64,000 nt of DNA from assembly GCA_949130495.1 (NCBI GenBank), contig OX422222.1, positions 277,316,109-277,380,108 of the forward strand, read 5' to 3'. Of this stretch, positions 1 through 10,770 are shown piece after piece. The first letter of the stretch is position 1. Each line of letters starts with the position of its first letter. The stretch comes from Sambucus nigra (lineage: Eukaryota; Streptophyta; Magnoliopsida; Dipsacales; Adoxaceae). The notes beneath the pieces were generated by a model that saw only the letters and a program-made list of their open reading frames with translations, was not told where the DNA came from and ran no database searches. The position numbers were made by a program, and so were the translations under genes.

Positions 1-1699
1 TGTTTAATTTATAGCTTTTGTGTTGACTGTTGGAACTGTCAACCGAAATTAACTGTCAAAACAGTTAATCAGTTAAACGAAATTAACTGTTGGCAATAAC
101 TGCCAACAGTTTATTAATTAATTAATTAATTAATTTTCTAATTAATTAATAATTAAAGCCCAAAAAGTTAAATAAATTCGGCCCAAAAATGTAGGAGATT
201 TTTATAAGCCCGAGCGCAGCCCGAGCCGAGCGCGCGCGCGTGTGGACTTTTGACCGAAAGTCAACCCGTGCATAGCTTAGGTCATCTCCCCTTCAAAGAG
301 TTGAGATACCCCAAGGCATCCAAACCTTAGTCCATACTTGGGGTGTTATTAACTCATCAAATTTTCACTACTCTTCCAATGTGGGACAAGAGTTAAAACA
401 CACCCAATTCATTAACTTTCATTGCTTTGTGAGTCACTTTGGGGGCTATTTATCATTCATAACTTATTAAAATTGGACGTATGAATATACTACGTTAATC
501 TCCTTGCGGAGGTGAACGCGTTCGTATATGGTCCCACGATTTTCATAGTGTGGGTCCTACCTAAATTTGAGCTCAAAGTTGCTCAAAACTCTGTCCAGAA
601 AATTCTGGACAGCTTTCTAAAACCCAATTCAAGTCCAATTTTTCAACAAAAACAATAATCAAAGTTAGTACATAAGCAAAGTCATGCGAATATAACATAA
701 AGTAGGCAAGGTCTTATTCGAGGTACATATAACTTTTCATAGAAAATCATAAAAAATAAATAAAAATCATAAGACATAAACATAGACTTGGGTGGTGTTA
801 GGAAAAACATAATAACCACACCCGTGTGCATTACAATTAAAATAGTTATTTATAAGGACGGAGTTAGAATTTCTCAAAGGGGTGGACTAAAATTAGTAAC
901 GGATCCGAGAATTTTTATCAATGGGGATGAAGTTCCGGCCAATGTCTGTGGTTGAGGGAGATTTCCCAAGAGGAGAAATTTATTATGTTTTTTTATCTAT
1001 TTGTCTATATTATTTTTCATTTTCCAGCAATTTTGAACCCTTACAAATTTTGAGGTTATTTTTCAATAACATTTTAAATTCAAGTAGCAACTTTTAACCC
1101 TTACAAATTTTTTTTTTCAATTTGAGAGGGGTGGGCTACAGTCCTGGTGGGCCCACCCCTGGATAAGCCCTTGGTTATTTATGTCAGTTAAAAATTGATA
1201 TAATTTTAAAATTTTCAAAATTGACATATAAAGTTATGAAATAATTGTTCGTAAAACTGAAATAAAAAAAAATATTTATTTATGTCAATTTTTCAAAAAC
1301 ACACATAAAATCTGCAACATTTATCACACTTTAAAAAAAATATGTGATTAACAAATGCACATTTATCATAATTTTAAACACATAAGTACACTAAAGCCGA
1401 TTGACAATTATACTATTGGCACGCATGTGCCAAAGGTATAAGGCAAACAATAAGTATGTTGTAGGCACGCCACGAGCAACACGAGTCGCAAACACAACGT
1501 ATCCGTGTGTTGATAGCATAAACATAGTGCACTATATTTCAACACACACTAGTGTGTGCCCTCAAGTTTAGGGTCACATTTAGTCACATTAAAAAGGTGG
1601 GATATGAAATATGAACTTTGAGCCCATAATAGTGGGATGTAACACTAGTGGAGTCCATACGTATAAGGAACTCTTGCTTTCCATTATTAGAATCAAGAC

Positions 1700-1701
<2 letters not shown>
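1..1701. other. Non-coding, unclassified repeat-like DNA
   Basis: No coding signature was found. A TTAA-type simple repeat lies near 112-155, beside short inverted AACTGTTGG/CCAACAGTT pieces. The stretch 280-440 contains an AATGTGGGAC box of a kind often seen in plant LTRs, but no LTR ends or target duplication could be found. The stretch 850-1175 holds GGGGTGGGC and GGGCCCACCCC pieces resembling degenerate interspersed repeats. Classification is open. Confidence 0.4.

Positions 1702-1764
<63 letters not shown>
1702..1764. repeat. (AT)n microsatellite
   Basis: An uninterrupted AT dinucleotide run of about 63 bp in non-coding DNA. No element borders it on either side, unlike most other AT tracts in the first 12 kb. 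Confidence 0.95.
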
Positions 1765-1768
<4 letters not shown>

Positions 1769-1941
1769 TTTACTCTATATGTAGTTTTTGAGATCCAAAT
1801 AGATCATAGTGACTTATGAAAATATTAAGAGTTTTTACTCTTTTTAATATCCACCGAGTATATAAACACTCACGAGCAGGGATGGAGCCAAGAATTCTCG
1901 AGAGCGGGAGGTTAATTTATCCGCTACTTTAAAGGGTTCGC

Positions 1942-1984
1942 GGGGGGGGGGGGGGGGTGGGGGGGGGGGGGTGGGGGGGGGGGT
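1942..1984 (+). repeat. Poly-G tract with isolated T interruptions
   Basis: About 43 bp of almost pure G, broken by single T residues, in otherwise AT-rich DNA. The tract could fold into a G-quadruplex. Its exact length is doubtful because homopolymers of this kind are often mis-sequenced. Confidence 0.9.
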
Positions 1985-2993
1985 GTGGAGCCTCTGACTT
2001 GAATGTTTTGAAGCTATTTTTCAGTATTTATAAAAAAAATAGCGTAATTTATTTAATTTAATGGAAAGAAAAATAAATATTTAAATCAAGATTTCGCTTC
2101 AAATTTAAATCAACAATATCCTTAATTATTCCCTAAAATTAATCCAAAAATATAAACAAATTTTAATATCAATATAGTTTGTTCAATACAAGTTAAATGA
2201 ATGTTTCGATTATTTCTACATATGCTCCCAAATGCTTTAAAATGATTTTTTACACTTATATTTTTGTAAATACATATAACATTTTAATTTAAAAATTCTC
2301 CATTGCATAAAAATTTTAACATTTCAATCTAAAATTATCTTAAAATGACGACTGAAAACATTACCAAAAAAAGGCGGTTGAAAACATTATCTTGAATTGT
2401 AACTAAATTTCGCAAATCGTATGCATATTAACGTGCTTATTATCCAAGGTTTGTCATGTCTGATAAAGAGTGAAAATTGACAAATTGAGCAAGTAGTTAA
2501 CACTAATGCGGGAGGACATCAAAATATGATTAGTGTGGAGCCCAATGTGTTAATCATGTTAGTGTGTAAAGAGAACAAGATAGATAATATAATTAATTAA
2601 ATTGACAAAGGACGATTGAAAGAAAACCAATGATGATTAGTAATAAAATGGTTTAGTCATTAATGATCATTCTCAAATTGGACCGCCCTTAATAAGGCAT
2701 ACAATGCTGAGAGGGACACAAATATAATTGAACTGGGGTTGACCAAACGTTTTTGTTTGACATTTTTATCACATTTTTTTCGAAGATATGGGAGGAGGAG
2801 GCAAGCAAACAAACAAGCCTTTTGAATATATTTTCTTGATCATGTTCAAGGTGACAAAAGAGACTCCAACAAATCAAACAATTCACTAGCAACACATTTG
2901 CTCTAATTGTGTTTTTTGCTGCTCCAACTTCTCTAATCATTTTTATATCTTCTCACAAAGGGCTACAATGTACATTGTTCAAATACTGTTAAA

Positions 2994-2995
<2 letters not shown>
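1985..2995. other. AT-rich intergenic DNA, nothing recognised
   Basis: The stretch is low complexity and AT-rich. An 83-codon open frame on the minus strand (2689-2940) has no domain-like features or recognisable similarity, and is not called as a gene. Confidence 0.5.

Positions 2996-3074
<79 letters not shown>
2996..3074. repeat. Compound (CT)n-(AT)n microsatellite
   Basis: About 45 bp of CT repeat passes directly into about 34 bp of AT repeat. A family I fold-back element begins at the exact end of the AT run. Confidence 0.95.
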
Positions 3075-3078
<4 letters not shown>

Positions 3079-3283
3079 AGATGTTCAAAAGCGAATATTT
3101 TAAAAAACATTAAGGAAATATATCCAAAACACATTAATTAAACTCTTATGTTGAAATTGATCCGTACGAGCGGCACTCGAGACCATTCAGGCCAGCACCC
3201 CCACCCCTACCACCATAAGGGTTGCCGTACCTGCTGCAATGGTGGCGGTGGTGCTGGTGCTGGTACTGGCCGGAATGGTCTTG

Positions 3284-3285
<2 letters not shown>

Positions 3286-3334
<49 letters not shown>
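3286..3334. repeat. (TA)n microsatellite inside MITE I-a
   Basis: About 49 bp of TA repeat lies in the interior of the fold-back element. It creates a spurious Tyr-Ile repeat in one open frame, which is not a gene. Confidence 0.95.
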
Positions 3335-3338
<4 letters not shown>

Positions 3339-3361
3339 ATTTTTTATGAAATAAATTATTT

Positions 3362-3540
3362 GGAGTAAGTGGCCAAGTGGAAAGTTTGTGGGATTTTGTG
3401 GTTGAGCTCATGGGTTCAATTTTTAGGAGACACACTAAATATTAATAGTCTTTGATTGAGCTTTGGGTCTTGGCGGCTTTGGCTTCTCTTGAGTGCCCAG
3501 ATTTTTTATCCCTTTATTATTTCGTTTTTAACTCTTTTTA
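3362..3540 (+). mobile_element. Possible tRNA-derived SINE fragment
   Basis: GTGGCCAAGTGG at about 3369 resembles a tRNA A box (Leu/Ser type). GGTTCAATT about 43 bp further on resembles a B box. Together they look like the internal RNA polymerase III promoter of a tRNA-derived SINE. No acceptor-stem pairing for a working tRNA was seen, and no clear poly-A/T tail or target duplication, so this is a weak call. Confidence 0.3.
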
Positions 3541-4090
3541 AACCCGTTTTTTAAATTTGACGCAGTCTTTTAACATGACTCAACTACCCGTTAGTGGAGA
3601 TATTAGTGGGTTAGTTAACTAAACTCTCTACTCACGTTTTTTACCAAATTCTGTATAAAATAAACGCTACAACTTTGAAAAAGAACACAGAAAAATTCCA
3701 TCTCTATCAATTTCCTTGCAAAAAATATTATTAGCCTGTTTTCTACAATAAATTTTATATTTGGGGTGCTGGAGTATCCTGAGAGTTCAAAATTCTGCAT
3801 AGTTGCTGGTGACAGAATCTGATCGTTGAATCCTGTGAGGTATTTGTTCAAGAAGCTGACATCATCAATATCAGCGGACAATTTCACCTTTAGGACTTTG
3901 TATCAAACACAAACCTCGATCGATAAGTTCTTACAATTTTATCTATTTCGTATTTGAGTTTTTTTGTATATTCTGCATATATTATTTCCAACAAAGTGCC
4001 GCTGGCGCGGAACAATTTCAACATAGGAATTAAAATTAACGGGTTTTGGGTATTTTTCCTTAATGTTCGTTAAAATGTTCGCTTTTGAAT

Positions 4091-4929
4091 TCGTCGAAAT
4101 ATAATCTCTTTTTAATAAACTAATTCCTTGTTTTAAAATTAAAATTTTAATATTTTATTTTTTAAACTTAAACTTTTTGGAAGATAATATTTCAATTCTA
4201 GAAATTATGTGTGAAATTTGTTTCCTAAACACAATCTAAATAAATAAAGTAGCAGCATGTTGACAAAGGGGACACACAATTGATACCTTTGGGTGATCGC
4301 CAATTTTAAAAAATAACCGATAAAAAATAGTAGCACGTCAAATGAAATAACAAATAACTTGAATATATTTGCTATTAAAAATTAAGCACCTCACTTTAGA
4401 GATGCTTTAAGAATTTCCTAGGTGAAACTTGGAATCTATGCACAACATGGGATCTCTCTCCAAACAAAACATATCAAATGGGGCGCATATGGTAGGGTTT
4501 TGGTTCACATAACCGTAGGGATTGTATATAAATATATTATTTCTATGGGTAGTAGAATGATGCAAGTCAAAGAAATGGTCTAAAGAAATCATATAAAGCA
4601 CTTTCAGATCTTGCAAAGGCATCAGTAAGATAGTGTGGGGACCGCGAAATAAATTAAGATACATAGGTAAAAACAGGGGGACCCCATGCTTTTTGGCATA
4701 TACTTAGAAACACGCACTACAAGTCACCAAGGCCAAAAAGAAAAAACACTGTTAAGGCCCAAGAGGTGAAATCTGCTTACATAAGGAAATCCTAAGATCT
4801 CTCTCTCTCTCTATCTTTTGATTAGTTTCCGGATTCACTTAAAATACGGATCAATACAAACACGACACGTCAATCTATATTTATGATTCTATATGAATAC
4901 TCTGTATAAATTGAATTTTTTCACACACA
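4091..4929. other. Intergenic DNA, nothing recognised
   Basis: AT-rich DNA with a short CT repeat near 4799-4813. No domain-like coding was seen on either strand. Confidence 0.5.
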
Positions 4930-4937
4930 CGCGCACA

Positions 4938-5725
4938 TAGGGCTGTAAATCGGGCTGGGTGAGCCGAGCTTGGCGCTGTTCAGGCTCGCCCCAAATTCAC
5001 ATACCCATGCTCAAGCCCGAGCTCGGCCCGAATTATTTTTTCCCACCTAGGCCCGAACTCGGCTCATAAATATTACGGGCTTCGGGCCCGATTTCGGGCA
5101 GACCCGATTTCATTTTTTTTTTTATTAAAAAAGTTTGAATTAATTTTTTTTTCTTGTATTTCCATCATGGACAAAATTATACATTAAAATCTAATTGATA
5201 TTTCATGAAATAAAATATATAATTATGAAATGTATTAAATTAAAACAAGGAAAATAAGAGTGAAAAGCTACAAATGCCTATTAAATTTCAGACATTTAGC
5301 ATAATTTGATCACTTACAAAGTCCTATTGTGACTTGATCAATTATTAAATCAAATACCCATAATGAGATTAACAATAAAATCACAAAATTGAAAATCACA
5401 TGTAATCTAATGTATTATGACAAATGATTTTTTTTTAGAAAAAATAATAAATGAAATAAAAGGACGAAACCTAATTGAACAATATTAACATAAATATGTT
5501 ATATTATATAAATTATTTATTTATTTATTTATTAATATGAAGTTCGGGTTCGGGCCCAATTCGGGTTTGGCGAAGTTCAGCTCAAGCTCGGCCGGAAATT
5601 CATTCGGGCTTGGAATTTTGGCTCAGGCTCGGCTCGGCTCGGCTCAAACTCAAGTAAAGCTCGGCCCAAAAATAGCGGGCCGAACGGGCGGGCTTCGGGC
5701 CTCGGGAGCTCAATTTACAGGCCTA
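4938..5725. mobile_element. Non-autonomous hAT-like transposon with perfect 8-bp TSD
   Basis: The element opens TAGGGCTGTAAATCGGGC and closes with a sequence whose complement is TAGGCCTGTAAATTGAGC, giving terminal inverted repeats that match over the first 13 bases with one difference. The 8-bp sequence CGCGCACA flanks both ends (4930-4937 and 5726-5733), the target duplication length typical of the hAT superfamily. Both terminal ~150-bp regions are rich in GGGC/CTCGGC motifs, like subterminal repeats. The ~450-bp centre is AT-rich and non-coding. It would have depended on a transposase made elsewhere. Confidence 0.88.
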
Positions 5726-5830
5726 CGCGCACACATGGGTAAAAAGTTTTTACTAAAAAACTTCTTTTATCAAGTTAATAATACCAAAAAAATGTAAAAA
5801 AAAAAAAATCTTCTGTTACAACATAGAGTA

Positions 5831-5972
5831 ACGTTACACTTATCGAGACTTAGTATCGGATTAGTGCCGGACATGTTTTATTTGACTTGTAACTTGACAA
5901 GACCCACAACATAGTACAAGCAAATAAAACGCATCCGATATTAACTCGGTACTAAGTCCCGATAAGCCTATC
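5831..5972. mobile_element. Fold-back MITE family III, copy a
   Basis: Two inverted arms of about 55 bp (left includes ACTTAGTATCGGATTAG, right includes GTACTAAGTCCCGATAAG) pair across a short loop. The same design and core recur at 7097-7229. It has no coding capacity, and its ends are approximate. Confidence 0.7.
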
Positions 5973-6128
5973 ATTATTCTTCAGCATATAATGTCGTCGT
6001 TTGCTAATAACATTTGAGACATGTATGTTAAATGCTCTCTTTTATTCCTATATTATCTAATTTTCACTTAATATATGGTAATTTTTTTTACATGTTTAGT
6101 AACGCTCACTTTAATATTATTTGCAAAA

Positions 6129-6130
<2 letters not shown>

Positions 6131-6210
<80 letters not shown>
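6131..6210. repeat. Compound (TA)n-(GA)n microsatellite
   Basis: About 36 bp of TA repeat is followed directly by about 44 bp of GA repeat. A frame reading through it as Tyr-Ile then Glu-Arg repeats is an artefact. Confidence 0.95.
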
Positions 6211-6214
<4 letters not shown>

Positions 6215-6448
6215 TTCATATATTTTTGGTCAGTTTTGCCAAACCCTAATTTGATAAGACGATATTTGACTTAATCCTTATTTTTTGACATAATTAGACA
6301 TAGTATCAATTTCATGATTTTTTTTTTTATTGATTTGAATGGAAAAATTGTTGATTTGCATTCAATATGTGTAGTTTTACATGAAATGTGTGTCTATAGT
6401 TGTCGATTTGCATTAAATAGGTGTGAATTTGCATGAATTAGTGATATG

Positions 6449-6922
6449 CAAGGCTCTAAAAAGCGCGAGGTGTAAACGAGGCGTCAAGGCCAAGCCTTAA
6501 GTCTTAGAAGCCTAGGGGGCCTTAGGCATAGAAAGGTATGAAAAGTCTTTTTTGATATATTTTAACATTTTTAACTATGACAACGCTATTAAAAATACTA
6601 AAATGGTATATACCTTAAAATATGTTTGAATATATGCAAACTAAAATACTAAGAAAAAAAAACACTCTTTTTGGGGGATTAGAGGCAGAGATGTTTGTGA
6701 TACCATTTGTCTTTTGATTGTTTTGAATTAGATATTGGTTCGATTTTTGAAAAAAAATCTTTAGAAGGTGATATCATTTCACTAAAACATTTTTGTTTTT
6801 AAAAAATTAGCCTCAAGCCTTTTATCGAGAATAAGGCGTAAAAAATTTAAGCAAGACGATTTTTTCAAGCCCCGAGATTAGCCACCCCTAGACGGATCCT
6901 AGGCACCCCTTTTAAAATACTG
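6449..6922. mobile_element. hAT-like MITE (AGGCG-rich family), copy a
   Basis: The left end CAAGGCTCTAAAA and the complement of the right end CAGTATTTTAAAA form short imperfect terminal inverted repeats. The flanks GTGATATG (6441-6448) and ATAATATG (6923-6930) match at 6 of 8 positions, consistent with an aged 8-bp target duplication. Subterminal DNA is rich in AGGCG/GCCTT motifs. A relative lies at 55066-55514. It is non-coding. Confidence 0.65.
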
Positions 6923-7096
6923 ATAATATGCCAAATTCTTTGTGCAAATGGGCGCTAAGTCAAATATTGTATTAACAAACAAAAGTTTTGTCCACATTAC
7001 CCTTTTATTTTTGTGGTAATAAGCTTATCTCTAAATATAGGAATTTATAAATGCATTTATGTTTCATGTATCAATGTACTTTTTAAAAAGAATAAT

Positions 7097-7229
7097 GTTA
7101 CTCTTACCAATAGTTAGTATCGGATTAGTACCAAATACGTTTTATATAACTTGTACTATGGTGTGGATCCCGCCAAAATACAAATTATATAAAACGTATT
7201 TGGTACTAACCCGATACTAACTATCGGAT
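7097..7229. mobile_element. Fold-back MITE family III, copy b
   Basis: The left arm TTAGTATCGGATTAGTACC and the right arm GGTACTAACCCGATACTAA pair almost perfectly, and the symmetry extends through AAATACGTTTTATATAA on both sides of a ~25-bp loop. Its arms are better matched than those of the relative at 5831-5972, suggesting a younger copy. Confidence 0.78.
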
Positions 7230-7448
7230 CACTTTTTTACATTGGTAGAAAAGTTATATATAATATCTTCAATAATGTTTCTTTAAAGTCTTTCTATTAC
7301 ATTTGTCAATATTAAAGCTGTCTTTAGATTATTTGTGGATTATATTATTTTTGTCCATGTCATTTAAAACGCATCACATCAAGTAGGCGTTGGCGGAGCT
7401 ATTTGGTAATTGGGGTAGAGATAAGTGTCAACCCTTGCATTTTCAAGA

Positions 7449-7479
<31 letters not shown>

Positions 7480-7844
7480 TTAATTTAAGGATCCTGAATG
7501 AGATCTATTTTTTTAAATAGTAAAAAAAATATTTTTTGCTGAATTTTTTACTGATTTTTAAATATTTCAGTAGAAGCATAAACAAATAATCAGCTCAAAA
7601 TAATTTTTTTTGTTATTTTAAAAAAATCGGTCAAACTGTGTCAGTTTTTAAGTTGTTGAACGATTAAAAACTGACAAAGTTCGATCGACTTTTTTAAAAT
7701 AATAAAAAAAATTATTTTGAGTTGATTATTTTTTTATGATTCTACTAAAACGCTTAAAAATCATAGAAAAAAATTAGCTTCAAAATATTTTTTTTACTAT
7801 TTTAAGAAAATGGCCCCCATTCAGGGTGCTAAAACTGGGAGACC

Positions 7845-7875
<31 letters not shown>
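7230..7875. other. Intergenic DNA with (AT)n and (GA)n tracts
   Basis: No gene is seen. An AT microsatellite lies at 7449-7476. At 7500-7800 there is an imperfect inverted repeat built from TTTTTTAAAATAATAAAAAA-like pieces. A GA tract (7848-7878) leads straight into the MITE at 7876. Confidence 0.6.
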
Positions 7876-7882
<7 letters not shown>

Positions 7883-8240
7883 CTCCTACATCACACCATA
7901 TATCACACCTAGTTTTAGGAGCTAAGAATTTTTTTTCAAATTTTTTATTTTTCTCTTGAAATTAACATTCCAATCAACCAATGTTAAAAAAATTAGGTTA
8001 AAATACATTTTGTATCTATTTTTAAAAAATTCACAAAATTCTGCTGGGACAGACCCTTATTATTTTCAACAGTTTTTTGTTGGATTTTTTTAAAAATAGT
8101 TGCAAAATGTATTTTGACATAATTTCTTGAACATGAGTTTATTGGAAGGTTAATTTTAAGAGAAAAATAAAAAATTTGATTTTTTTTAAGGATTAAAACT
8201 AAGTGTGATGTATAGAGTATGATGTAGGTGACCCTTCTCA
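7876..8240. mobile_element. Fold-back MITE family II, copy a
   Basis: The left arm (CTACATCACACC, then AATACATTTTGTA) is the approximate reverse complement of the right arm (AAAATGTATTTTGAC, ending GATGTAGGTGACCC) over about 150 bp each. The left border is a GA tract and the right border a short TA tract. The arrangement is the same as at 11281-11661. It is non-coding. Confidence 0.78.
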
Positions 8241-8254
8241 TATATATATATATA

Positions 8255-9996
8255 AGAGTAAATATGTTTAGTTTTAAAGTTGAGGATACAAATATGTCAT
8301 TTTTACTTTAAACTTTCAACACAAAAGCATATTTTAATTTATACACTCTCATCTACTTGACAATTTCACTTTTTATTTTCCTCCTTCATAATTTTAATGA
8401 TTTTGGTTTTATTTCAATCATATATAATATCTCAAATACAAGACAGAGTCTTGAATTTGTTCTATCGTATCCGATTTTGGTTTATTTTAGTTATAATTAT
8501 CTAAAAATACAAATTATCAATTGAATATTTGTAAAATATAAAAATAACCTTAGCAAAAATTCGGGAGCTCCCTCTACCGAACTCCCAGCAATGATTTGTG
8601 TCGTATCCGGATTAAATTCCTGACTCCACCACTATAAGTAGGGACAGAGATATAAATCTTTTTTAGAAAGAAATTTACTTAAGATCAAAAGCCTCATTAG
8701 AGATATGTAATATTAGCTGTGTTTTAGATTCAAGTATAAAATAAAACCTTTAGATTTAGATTGAATACTACGTGTACAATTTGAAATTTTTTATTCACTA
8801 ATTAAAAACCGGTACAATTTGACCTTAGCAAATACAAGCAAAATCAGCTGAAAGTGGTTAAAACCTAGTGTGCTAAACAATCTATAGTGTTTGACATTAA
8901 GAACTATTTTATATATACCCTTATCATGTAATTGACCGTGTGATTAAGATACTAAAATTTGCGTTTATTTATTTATTATTATTTGGCAATTGAATGCCTG
9001 TCTTGATTGGGTATAGTAATTGGTTCCATCATTTTATCACCAAAACTCTGGGACCTTCTTTAATGAACTAACTTGCCATGCCAATAATTGAGAAGAATAA
9101 TTAGATACTTAAGATTAAGAACATGGATTCCAAAATTTTACCAAACCAAATACTTACTTCTTGTAACCTAACCCAAGAATGGTGGAAAGAAATGTTCATT
9201 CGCAAAAGAGGCCTAACCACTCTTCACATGCAATTGTGCATAGTTTGTTAGCCTAATCTTTGGTAGTGAGTTGTGTCAAGCTGGCTCATATGGTAAGTGA
9301 ATCCTTTGTACACACCAGTCCAATGGTTTATGATGGTAACTGAATCACAAATAAGCCCAACACAATTGTAGGTAGCTTTCTTTCCTGGGCTTATGCCTAC
9401 CTCTAGGGGGATTTTAAGCCCGGTAACTAAATTAGCAATAATACATAGTGGTCTTTACATAGCTCCCCGCCGATTTAAAAAATTCGACAAAATGCCCTCT
9501 AAACTATTAAACTGTGACAATTAAAATATTTTAAAAAAAAGTTAATAAAAACATGATTTTGTGGACAGAAATTATTAAATTTTAATGAAATCTAGTTTTT
9601 CAGCCCGCACGATGCGTGGCACGTGTTAAGTGTTGTATCAAAATAAAAGTTCATCTAAATTTTCTAACACATCGGTCCATTTGGTGAATATATACGTATT
9701 TTTAGAATTTTAGGTTACGGTTTCTAATGTTACTTGCCAATATTATTTTATAAGTTTTGATCCTAGCACTACTATTTAATATTTAACATTATTATTTTAG
9801 GATTAAAAAATTATTTTATGGGTTGTAAAGTTAGTTTAGCTCCACAAAAGTATTTTAACAATAGAGAGACTAAGCACTTAAAATTTCCCAATTGCATGAA
9901 CCAACTAAAGAATGCAAAACACGTACCACTCATTAAATCGATCATATATTTAAGGACCAAGACTTGAGATTTGTAATATATATAAATAAAAAGAAA
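8255..9996. other. Intergenic DNA, nothing recognised
   Basis: About 1.7 kb of AT-rich sequence with no coding similarity, no clear LTR ends and no RNA gene recognised on either strand. Confidence 0.5.
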
Positions 9997-10003
9997 TACA
10001 TAC

Positions 10004-10037
<34 letters not shown>
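9997..10037. repeat. (TACA)n-(TA)n microsatellite
   Basis: About 20 bp of TACA repeat grades into about 20 bp of TA repeat. MITE I-b starts at the end of the TA run. Confidence 0.92.
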
Positions 10038-10038
<1 letters not shown>

Positions 10039-10354
10039 GGGAGAGGATCACAAGTGGACCTAAAAAGCGGATTTTTTAATGGACCTTAACAAAAAACACT
10101 TAACAACCCATTAATTTTAATTCCTTTGTTATAATTGGTCCGCGCCAGCGGATTTTTTTTTAACTAGTAGTCTACCATGGTGAGGGTGGGGGTGGGGGGT
10201 AGGGGGTAAGGGGGTCTCGAATCACACGCGTGTCTGTTACCGCTGGCGCGGACCAATTACAACAAATGAATTAAAATTAATGGGTTGTTAGGTGTTTTTT
10301 GTTAAGGTCCATTAAAAGGTCTGTTTTTTTAAGTCCACTTGTGATCCTCTCCCT
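10038..10354. mobile_element. Fold-back MITE family I, copy b
   Basis: The left arm (10038-10151, starting AGGGAGAGGATCACAAG) is the near-perfect reverse complement of the right arm (10240-10354, ending CTTGTGATCCTCTCCCT), about 114 bp each, around an 88-bp G-rich loop. Both inner arm ends carry the CCGCTGGCGCGG core. TA repeats flank both sides, so target duplication length cannot be read. The near identity of the arms suggests a fairly recent insertion. Confidence 0.87.
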
Positions 10355-10366
10355 ATATATATATAT

Positions 10367-10600
10367 AGGGAGAGGTTCAAAAGTGAACCAACAGAATGAA
10401 CTTTTTAATGAACCTACTAAGACATTAAAAAATTGATCCTTAATTTCTTGTTATAATTGGTCTGCGCCAGCGGCAATGAATAATTTTTTAATTCTCCCGC
10501 TGGCGCGGACCAATTACAACAAGAAATTAATGATAAATTTTTAATGTCTTAATAGGTTCATTAAAAAATTAACTCTTTTGGTTCACTTTTGAGCCTCTCC

Positions 10601-10602
<2 letters not shown>
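10367..10602. mobile_element. Fold-back MITE family I, copy c
   Basis: It starts AGGGAGAGGTTCAAAAG only 12 bp after copy b, across a pure TA spacer, and ends GAGCCTCTCCCC. The arms are about 105 bp, again with the CGCTGGCGCGGACC core beside a loop of about 20 bp. It is bordered by an AT tract on the right. Confidence 0.87.

Positions 10603-10680
<78 letters not shown>
10603..10680. repeat. Compound (AT)n-(AG)n microsatellite between MITEs
   Basis: About 42 bp of AT repeat and about 38 bp of AG repeat separate family I copies c and d. Confidence 0.93.
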
Positions 10681-10686
<6 letters not shown>

Positions 10687-10755
10687 TCACAAGTGGACCA
10701 AAAGAATGGTCCATTAAAAAGTTCATTCTTTGGGTCCACTTGTGAACCTCTCCCT
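10681..10755. mobile_element. Minimal family I fold-back element, copy d
   Basis: A 75-bp near-perfect hairpin: GAGGTTCACAAGTGGACC on the left and GGTCCACTTGTGAACCTC on the right, ending TCTCCCT. It keeps only the outermost arm segments of family I, as expected of an internal-deletion derivative. A TA tract follows. Confidence 0.8.
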
Positions 10756-10770
10756 ATATATATATATATA

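Larger units (their letters stand above)
3075..4090. mobile_element. Fold-back MITE family I, long degenerate copy (I-a)
   Basis: The left arm starts AGGGAGATGTTCAAAAG at the end of an AT microsatellite. The right arm (about 3996-4090) is its reverse complement over roughly 95-100 bp, including GCCGCTGGCGCGG, a core also seen in the copies at 10 kb. The outer right end is eroded, so the end position is approximate. The ~820-bp interior holds a TA microsatellite and a SINE-like stretch and encodes nothing recognisable. A non-autonomous DNA element is the best reading; the superfamily is unknown. Confidence 0.75.

Noticed and set aside
2689..2940. 83-codon minus-strand frame as a host gene
   Set aside because: No recognisable domain, no promoter or exon context, and length within chance expectation.
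3362..3440. Functional tRNA gene
   Set aside because: Only A-box-like and B-box-like words are present. No acceptor-stem pairing, anticodon arm or terminator was found, so at most a SINE remnant.
5537..5797. 86-codon frame in the GC-rich end of the hAT element
   Set aside because: It runs through the terminal repeat and past the target duplication of the transposon. It reflects GC-rich composition rather than a gene.
6032..6274. 80-codon open frame with Tyr-Ile and Glu-Arg repeats
   Set aside because: It is the translation of a (TA)n-(GA)n microsatellite; similar artefacts occur at 3148-3354, 11140-11373 and 11529-11729.
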